Shown here: in pieces, positions 57,393 to 64,000 of the stretch
Layout: each line of letters opens with the position of its first letter
Position numbering within the stretch: position 1 is the stretch's first letter
Assembly (NCBI GenBank): GCA_002099365.1
Contig: MSED01000003.1
Location: 930,001 to 994,000, forward strand
Direction: 5' to 3'
DNA from: Phialophora verrucosa
Taxonomy: Eukaryota; Ascomycota; Eurotiomycetes; Chaetothyriales; Herpotrichiellaceae
DNA length: 64,000 nt
Notes under the pieces: generated by a model
The model's input: only the letters and a program-made list of their open reading frames with translations
Told to the model about the DNA's origin: nothing
Databases searched by the model: none
Position numbers and translations under genes: made by a program

Positions 57393-57794
57393 GGCTGCGC
57401 CGGACGTTGCAAAGGCTGCTTCTGGCGTGAAGCTGTGTAACAGCGCGTGGCTTTGGCCATCAATCGGTCAATTGTCCATGGTGGACTGGTTCGACTGTGC
57501 AGCTGCAGGTGGAGGTGGACGAAGGAAGAAATGCTGCCACTGCCGCGCGACTGGCGGCTGTGAACCAATGCCACGTCTCCCTCTCGACATCTCCGCTCCT
57601 CTCCTGGCTAGACACCGCCTTTTTGGTGTCGCTCTGGTCCACGGCGGGTGCGTCTTGTCGCTGCAGCACGCAACGTTACACATATCAGGACATGTTTCGT
57701 ACAGTTCATTCTTATCAAATGCTATCTTTCTAATGCTACAGCGTTGTAGAACAGGGGTATCGTTGTAAATGTTAGGCAACCATCCGGACTCCAG
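57393..57794. other. cet1 promoter / lipase 3' flank
   Basis: About 400 bases between two co-directional minus genes. Overlapping short frames in all directions, no domain. Nothing else recognised. Confidence 0.55.
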
Positions 57795-59798
57795 TCACGT
57801 GCCCGGCTTGGGAAGGCCGCTGTCTGGTTCCGTCCCACTGAGTGTTTCTGACTGTGCAGACGTCATGGCTAACGCGTCCGCCAGAATGTCCTGCTCAATA
57901 CCGACCTGCGGCGAGAGATACGGCGTGGTCCGAGGCGTGGTGATAGAAAAAGTCGGCTTCATCGAGATATTACCGAGACTGACGTTGCGGCGCACCCTTA
58001 GTGGTACAGGCGGGGCCAGTCCATTCCCACCACCGACAGGTGACTCGATGCTGAGACTGCGCCGTCGCAGGAATGATGGACGAGCCGACCGGCCACGTCC
58101 TGGTCGTCCTCTGCTAGTGGACCTCTTTTGCTCCCGAGCAGCTCTGGCCTCGGGTCCAAAATTCACCCTGTCTCTCAAAGTATGGATGGCTTGGATCAGA
58201 GCCAGCTCGATGGCCACACAGTTCTTGATACGACACATCCGAGGCCACGTCGCCCGTTCGCCAGCCACCGTGGCTTTCAGCATGAACTCTGATGTGGGGT
58301 TCATCATCATGTTGAGGTACTCGCTTCGCCGGATGTCGGGTAATATGTTGATATCGCCCGTATACTGTTGATTGAACAATGAGGTCCACCTGTAGAGTCC
58401 CTGCGGGATGCCAAGGTCTGCAAGTTGTTGTGCCCGATGGATGATCTCTTCTCTCAGAAGCTCCTTGGCTGTTTGGAACGGGTTTGGAAACGGCACCGGA
58501 GCCCCGGGCTGCTTTCCCTGGAAACTTTCCTCTCTATCGAGGAACAGTCGGACATGTGGATTGACCTGGGAGACGATAAAGAAGTTGACGTTGAACATTT
58601 CGGACAGCTTTCGCATAGGGATGTCGTGATCCAGGGATCCGTCCACAAATGTCTGCTTCGCGTTCTGCATCCACAGCTTCTCCTCCCTGGTAATGGGGTC
58701 CTTCTCGTAGATGTTGGCGGGCGAGAAGACACTGGGCACGGCGCAAGATGCACAGACTGCCGACCAGATGAAGACGTCCGGAGCCGTGACAAAATTCAGG
58801 AGTCGTGGCTCCGCACTACCGGCGCTCGACACGCAAATGTTGACAACCCGACCCGTCTTGTAATGTGCCTCTCGGAAGGTGATGTCGCCCAGCCAATCTT
58901 TCATCACTCTCTTCAGGTTCTCCATTTCGAAGAATGCGCCGGTCCGCAGCATTGTGCGAACGCGCTGTTTGAGCCATCCCACCCTGCCCGTTCCCGGAGG
59001 GTCGAAGACGGCCAGATCCGAGAAGGGGAAGCGATCGAGGACTTCCACCATGCGCTCGTCAGTAGAACTTCCGACAATGGCGGCCACGATACTCCCTGCG
59101 GAGGCTCCTGAAATGATCTCCGGCAACAGTTCCGCTTCCCACAGAGTCTTCACAACGCCGATATGCTTCATACCCAAAAGCGCCCCACCAGATAATGTCA
59201 AAGCTGAACGTCCAAAAAACTTCAGTGCGTCTTCTAAAGATTGCTGAGAACGCCGGACCTCTACCGTAGGAATATCATTGCGACTGCTCATCTCGGAAAA
59301 TGTATCAATGGCCTCTAAAACAGTGTTGATATAATCGTCTATTAGTTTCTTGGTGCCGAACCATGAATGCTTGTAGAGGCGCAGCGAGTTCATGCCTCCC
59401 AGGTCGCGACTGAGGCCTGTCCGCAGGAGGTGGTGTAGAGCCGCTGTATCCCGCTCAATCACAGCAGTCTTCAAATGAACCATTTGGTTTTCAATAACGT
59501 CAGGGTTGTAGCCCGGTTCGATCGAGTCCTTCTCTTTCTTCCATGCTTCATGGCCTTGAAGGTGGTCCAACTCGACGGTACAGCTCTCGTACTCGGCTAG
59601 AGTTTGGGCCTCGTTCATGCGGCGGATAAGGGCTTGTTCAGGTGTCTCGGGAGGTCTTCTGCTGTATCTTGCTATCTCTTCAGCCAGTTTCTGCAGTCTT
59701 TTGCTCGGCGATAACAGCTTGACGACATCGGCGTATACGCCAACGCATGACCAGAAGATCGGGGAGCGCGACGGGACAACCGATAGGAAGATTGCCAT
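57795..59798 (-). CDS. Patatin-like phospholipase / triacylglycerol lipase (Tgl3-Tgl4-Tgl5 family)
   Basis: A single frame of 667 residues. An N-terminal hydrophobic segment (SPIFWSCVGVYADVVKLL) precedes the DUF3336-type region (HEAWKKEKDS). The catalytic core shows SGGALLG (oxyanion loop, 203-209), GASAGS with nucleophile Ser233, and the second dyad residue in VDGSLDHDIP. The dyad Ser-Asp is the patatin hallmark. Family members act on lipid droplets and break down triacylglycerol, and some also transfer acyl groups to lysophospholipids. The C-terminal 110 residues are Arg/Ser/Pro-rich (RSTSRGRPGRGRSARPS), a likely phosphorylation-controlled tail. Confidence 0.92.
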   Translation of the reverse strand: MAIFLSVVPSRSPIFWSCVGVYADVVKLLSPSKRLQKLAEEIARYSRRPPETPEQALIRRMNEAQTLAEYESCTVELDHLQGHEAWKKEKDSIEPGYNPDVIENQMVHLKTAVIERDTAALHHLLRTGLSRDLGGMNSLRLYKHSWFGTKKLIDDYINTVLEAIDTFSEMSSRNDIPTVEVRRSQQSLEDALKFFGRSALTLSGGALLGMKHIGVVKTLWEAELLPEIISGASAGSIVAAIVGSSTDERMVEVLDRFPFSDLAVFDPPGTGRVGWLKQRVRTMLRTGAFFEMENLKRVMKDWLGDITFREAHYKTGRVVNICVSSAGSAEPRLLNFVTAPDVFIWSAVCASCAVPSVFSPANIYEKDPITREEKLWMQNAKQTFVDGSLDHDIPMRKLSEMFNVNFFIVSQVNPHVRLFLDREESFQGKQPGAPVPFPNPFQTAKELLREEIIHRAQQLADLGIPQGLYRWTSLFNQQYTGDINILPDIRRSEYLNMMMNPTSEFMLKATVAGERATWPRMCRIKNCVAIELALIQAIHTLRDRVNFGPEARAAREQKRSTSRGRPGRGRSARPSFLRRRSLSIESPVGGGNGLAPPVPLRVRRNVSLGNISMKPTFSITTPRTTPYLSPQVGIEQDILADALAMTSAQSETLSGTEPDSGLPKPGT

Positions 59799-61161
59799 GG
59801 TGATGGTGAGGTCGTGGCCATTTGGCCACAGAGACGGGCTAGGTTGGGTCCTTGGTAGGTATTTCTAGAATGAGCGAAATAGGTGAAGACGGTAGTCACG
59901 GGCATGCGGAAGGCTCGGTGTTCCTATGTGTTAAATGAGAGAGGGCTGTGTCATCCAGGCACAGATTGCCACTTTCTGGAGCAATGCGTGTGACCTCGTG
60001 CCGTGGGACGACCTGGACCAAGGCAAGAACAGACGAAGGAGTGGATGGACAGACTTGATGCCAGACGTGGCAGATGAATTATTGTTGCATCTAGCCAGTC
60101 GGCCGAAAAGCGACTCGGCAGCCGAGTGTATGGCGTCCCAGAAGGAATGAGAAGGACCAAACAAAGACAGAGGTTCCGGTGCACAGGTTCGGAGCGGTGA
60201 CGACGAGGTGGAACGCCAGAGGGTCTGTGGGGCGAACTATGACATGGCTGGGAACGAGTACAAGTACTAACAATCTCACTGTCCTGTGGAAAACAATTCC
60301 CTCCAGTCGCGCTCCCTCCACAGTCACCTACTCGTATAGTCGCGGGCTGGGGAAGACCGAACCGAATGGCCTGGAGAACTGACCACATCGCCCACGGTTC
60401 AGCTGGGGGCGGCCTGGTTAGGCGATTGGTATTCCTGACGGAATGGAGATGTCATGCTGCTGTTTTCAAGTTGCGCGCGTGATATGTTCATTGTCAGGCG
60501 CATCGAATGAGAAAGCAGGCAAAGAGTCCGGTGAGCACCCAATCAAGGCAGAGCGAAAAGGTACCACTGGTGTATGCACGATCTCCCATCACATGCAAAT
60601 GCACCTCGAGTCTCGAGGTTCCTGACAAGCATGCCCTTATGCCACACCCGCGTCTCGTATCCATCACCACCCACATTTCTCTATCTGCACACTTTGGCTG
60701 CCGAGACGCTGTGTGGCATCCAGTCAGTGCGACCACAGCCATCCCTGCTTGACGCCGGCTTTTTGTTGTGGCTAGGCTATTCCCGAGATGCTGTGCCATA
60801 TCCTTGGATTTCGAGAAGCCAAGCCAAGCATGTGCTCTTCGTTCAAAATCTGCACCTGGCTGTAATATCCACCCATACACATCTTCGGCATCATTTCGAG
60901 TGTGGAAGCCTTTGTGCAGTCTTTTGCCATGCCCTTTAAGAGCGAGCTGAACGTCCAAATCCGGCATGCCTGCTGTAGTCTGATTAGGCAACCAAACTTC
61001 TCTACAAGCTTCACGTCATAGTACAGCTCAAAAAGAGACCTGCTCGGAAGCGCATTGTGCTTGGCGAGGTTTCTACTATCTCTACTGCGTACGGCATGTG
61101 TCCCCGATTTCGGCAGTTGGGACACCCATCTTATCCCAGACTAGCGGTGGAATTCTCGAAG
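59799..61161. other. intergenic stretch, 1.4 kb
   Basis: Promoter of the lipase gene and 3' flank of the hydrolase gene. A minus frame of about 157 codons from ATG (60494-60967) has a hydrophobic C-terminus (LCLDWVLTGLFACFLI) but no domain and overlaps plus frames. I do not call it. Confidence 0.5.
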
Positions 61162-62431
61162 TTACAAGCGTCCGTCATCTTCGGCACTCGCAGCATGTCG
61201 ACTTGCCAACGTCTCGAGGAACTCGACTACTGCTTGCTTAAATCGAACAATGCCGTCCGCTTCATGCCAGAAGTGTCCGGCCTCTGCCTCGACTGCCGTG
61301 AACCGAGAGCCCGGTCGTGATTTCAGCTCTTCCGTCCACTTTTGCAACTTGCGAGCAGACGTGAAAGCATCTTTGTTCCCATACAAGCAGCAACACGGAT
61401 GGACTGTTAATTGATGAAACTCGCCTTCCGATGAAGAAGCCGTTGGATGACCCTTGACTACAAATCGAAGCTTGGTGAACATGGTGGTAAAGCTAGCAGC
61501 CATAGAAAGTATCGGAGATACGACGAGGTAGGCGACATCTGGCGACACCGGGGCAGTTTTCGCTGGGGGCGAAGCCACTGGTTCAGTTGCTGGCGCCGAT
61601 GTTGAAGTTGACGGACTGTCCGGTCGAGAACCGATCTTTCGACGAACTTTGTCCAAACTCTGTCTGATCCTTTCCCCGTCGATACTACTCTTTCTGGAAT
61701 TTTCCCGGCTGATTCGCCCTGACTCGTAACCGCCCATGATGACACCGGGTTTCGGTTTCCTGGCCTGTTCTCTGGATTTCCCTGGAGATATGGGAAGTGT
61801 TGACGTCGCTGGTACTGAATAAATGTCAAAGTAAGCTCGAGCATCACGAGAAAGCGCCTCCGCTCGATGCTTGATTTCGGTCTCTGCTGAGTCTGGTGCT
61901 GCGGACTGGAACAAGTCGACCACCACGTTCATTGACGGCAGGTGAGATGCAATCATCGAGCCATATGAATAGCCTCCTAGAACTAACAATGGCGGATCGT
62001 TTCGACATGATTGTTCTTCAGCACCACGGAAGATAGCATCGATATAGTGCAGTAGAAACCCGTAGACCGAAACGTAATCGCTGAGCTCGGGCTTGGCTGA
62101 CCAAGAAGTTCGGCCCCCTGATCCAGCAGCTCCTCTAATTACACCACGTCAGAATTCGGTAAAGCCGTCGATACAGAGCCGATGTCTACCTGAAATTGAA
62201 AGTGGTCAAAAGAAAGCCCTGCTGGAGTAGGAGGCTACCAGCTAGAGCCACCACGGGATCGTCATAAGAGCCGCCTAGGGGAGCGTATGGATGTGCAAAT
62301 ATCGCGAAGCTTCGAGCAAACGCCCTGAAGTTCCGCTCAGTCTTTCGCGGGTAGTATATCCGACAATCCAGCTCTATCTCATCGTGGATACTAGGAATGT
62401 TGAACGAGGCATTGGGCTTCGGGAGCATCAT
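61162..62431 (-). CDS. Alpha/beta hydrolase with long central insert
   Basis: Two exons: 62431-62190 and 62134-61162, with a 55-base intron (GTAGAC donor, TTAG acceptor), giving 404 residues. The first exon has the beta-sheet start of the fold (IFAHPYAPLGGSYDDPVV, GFLLTTFNFRG). The nucleophile elbow GGYSYGSM places Ser near 137, CLYGNKDAFT supplies the likely acid, and AEAGHFWHE the catalytic His. Between them is an insert of about 110 residues rich in Ser/Pro/Lys (KSREQARKPKP, SRPDSPSTSTSAPA), probably disordered. The small core resembles bacterial KANL/YfbB-type esterases. Substrate unknown. Confidence 0.85.
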
Positions 62432-63633
62432 GATGGGCGCCCACTGTCTCGCCGGACTGCCAGCGTCGAGATTGATCGCATCGCCCAGATGGAGGGCGGA
62501 GGCAACAACGCACAGCTGTTATTGTTGCTAAAATGTTCGCGCACAGGAGCAGGCAGAAAGCTAAGGCTGTTCAGCCTTCACGTCTCGTGCCAAGTAAAAT
62601 CCGCCCTCGCCATGAAAGCAATGCCGCCCTGTAGGATACTACTGGAGCAGTCCCCGGAGCTTGGTTGCCTGCATCGGCAGAACAGCCACCGATAACGCTT
62701 TTTAATTAACCTTCCTGGACAATCGTTATAGCGGCGACTAAGGTCTAGGCTTCTCCGGTGCAGGTCATTAGAGAAATGGTCACCCTTACTTTTTATATAC
62801 TTTTCATGTTAGAAGAAGCTGCCCAAAACTAAAGCTTGAAACAGTTGCGCATTTGCAGCAGGAGTAGTTATACTGCCACCGCCACCCTCCCATTTGAAAG
62901 ACGTGCCCTTGAGCACACTCTCCCCTAATTCAGCCTCATAACTTCGACCCCCTTGGCGGTCGAAGACAGTGTACACAGTAAGCGCCGGGGTTGAAGGCTA
63001 CGATGGAGAATCTGTGCAACAGAGTGGGCGTACCCACAGGTTCTATCTGCCTGTCGTATCTGAACTACTAATGGAGAAGTTCCGCTTTACGCGAAATGTT
63101 AAGGCGCATTCTTTCTATCCGCTCGATGAGAAGGCAACCGACGCCCCGTCTGCGGCCTACACGAGTAGGTTGGGGCACACAACGAGATGATAACCAAAGC
63201 AGGGCGCACTTGGAGATGACCTTCCCACCGCACCTGTCGTATTCATGGCCTGTCTGCCTTGGGGCAAATGCTGCAAATAAAACACCCTCGCTTCCCCAGT
63301 GGCGCCCTCTGCGTCCCGAAGCGGCCTCGAGAGTCCGGTACTCACATCACCCCCCTCCTATGGCTTGATGTCTGCTGTGGAGGCTGATGTAGTATGCGCC
63401 TCACATTGCCCGACTCTTTAGGTCTTCTGAAGATTGTGGCATCCATCCTCGGACCCCCATTCTTGCCCAGTCAAGGTTCGATTTCAATCGAGGCTGAGGA
63501 CTTCCCGTCTCTCTTGCCTCTGCCCTTCGCTATTTTGTGTCGACGAAGAATCTAACCGGTTGGCAAACTTTACTTACGACCAGAGTTTTGGTGTTTGAGG
63601 CCGATATCTTCTTTTGCTTCACCCCTCGAGAAG
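62432..63633. other. intergenic stretch, 1.2 kb
   Basis: Divergent promoter region between the hydrolase (-) and the MGCCC gene (+). Short frames only, no domain. No repeat or RNA gene seen. Confidence 0.55.
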
Positions 63634-64000
63634 ATGGGCTGCTGCTGCTCTAGTGATCGGTCCTACGACGACGACGGCGGCAACCGCAACTATCAATACC
63701 CATCCTCGAGTTTCCCACAGGCTACCCATGGACGGTACTCCACTGCGCCTTCCCTCTCGGGTCGTTCCCGAACCCCCCCTACGCAGCGGGATAGAGCCAC
63801 GCGCTCCAGCGACATCGCAACCGCGTCGAGGTTCAACTCAGCCGTGGCGGTGTCGTCAAGAAGGCCAGCGATGCCGGTGCGTCCACACATGAACCATGAG
63901 ACAATCCTCTACACGCAGAGATGTACCGACTGCGGGACCGCGACCCATACGTACGTCGAGCGGCACACCCCCAACGGTGGATCGACGTGCACGCACCATA
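63634..64000 (+). CDS. Small MGCCC-type (N-myristoylated/palmitoylated) protein, 3' truncated by window edge
   Basis: Open from ATG 63634 to the end of the window, 122 codons. It begins MGCCCSSDRS, a Gly-2 plus Cys triplet that fits N-myristoylation and S-palmitoylation and predicts membrane anchoring. A disordered Ser/Arg/Pro/Tyr stretch follows, then CTDCGTATHTYVERHTP near the cut, which could be half of a zinc ribbon or simply a C-x2-C. No known family recognised. The start context (AAGATGG) is good. The rest of the gene lies outside the window. Confidence 0.65.
   Translation, partial: MGCCCSSDRSYDDDGGNRNYQYPSSSFPQATHGRYSTAPSLSGRSRTPPTQRDRATRSSDIATASRFNSAVAVSSRRPAMPVRPHMNHETILYTQRCTDCGTATHTYVERHTPNGGSTCTHH

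Noticed and set aside
60494..60967. About 157-codon minus frame with hydrophobic C-terminus
   Set aside because: No family, no splice support, and plus-strand frames of like length overlap it. Kept only as a remark in the spacer entry.
1..64000. tRNA, rRNA and CRISPR arrays
   Set aside because: I scanned by eye for tRNA B-box text (GGTTCGANTCC) with matching arms and for regularly spaced repeats. I found none that folds or repeats properly; a tRNAscan run would settle this.
1..64000. Repeat-induced point mutation or transposon remnants
   Set aside because: I saw no long AT-rich, TA-skewed block, no terminal repeats and no transposase or reverse-transcriptase motifs. The small tandem repeats do not need a mobile origin.

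Overview
The window is nuclear DNA of a filamentous ascomycete (Pezizomycotina). Genes are dense and carry short GT-AG introns of about 45-170 bases, often with CTAAC or CTGAC branch points. Two Zn2Cys6 regulators, a LaeA-like methyltransferase, an Ayg1-like hydrolase and fungal housekeeping proteins (Ies1, Rpn2, Cet1, Stt4, uS8m) all fit this group. I cannot fix the class. Both ends cut genes: the 3' part of a PAQR/adiponectin-receptor-like gene on the left, and the 5' part of a small MGCCC-type lipidated protein on the right.

Layout. 0-10.2 kb: PAQR fragment, Zn2Cys6 regulator, large F-box-like multi-zinc protein, then a divergent LaeA-like methyltransferase / cytochrome P450 pair. 10.2-11.1 kb: repeat-bearing spacer. 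11.1-20.5 kb: core block with a Chk2/Rad53-type checkpoint kinase head-to-head with the Stt4 phosphatidylinositol 4-kinase, followed by a tiny Ysy6/RAMP4 secretory-stress gene that has to be assembled from three exons. 21.8-29.8 kb: accessory-looking block with a membrane protein carrying papain-fold-like His and Cys motifs, a tandem EthD-like barrel protein, an Ayg1-like serine hydrolase, a second Zn2Cys6 regulator and an indoleamine 2,3-dioxygenase with an unusual N-terminal extension. 29.9-32.4 kb: INO80 subunit Ies1. 32.4-36.3 kb: gene-poor stretch with only weak candidates. 36.3-45.0 kb: bZIP protein with a Cys cluster before its basic region, a SNF2-RING Irc20/SHPRH-type protein, and an MFS transporter. 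45.6-48.7 kb: co-directional amidoligase and GNAT acetyltransferase. 49.4-62.4 kb: mitochondrial uS8, proteasome Rpn2, RNA triphosphatase Cet1, patatin-type lipase and an alpha/beta hydrolase. 63.6 kb to the end: start of the MGCCC gene.

Most of the window is core genome. The best candidates for something new are the 23.7-29.7 kb set (IDO, Zn2Cys6 regulator, hydrolase, EthD-like protein), which could be a small aromatic or tryptophan-derived metabolite cluster, and the amidoligase-acetyltransferase pair. A 9-base motif (TACGGAGTA or its complement) recurs at least seven times, only between genes. All exon models were spliced by eye and kept only when reading phase was preserved. No database search was run.
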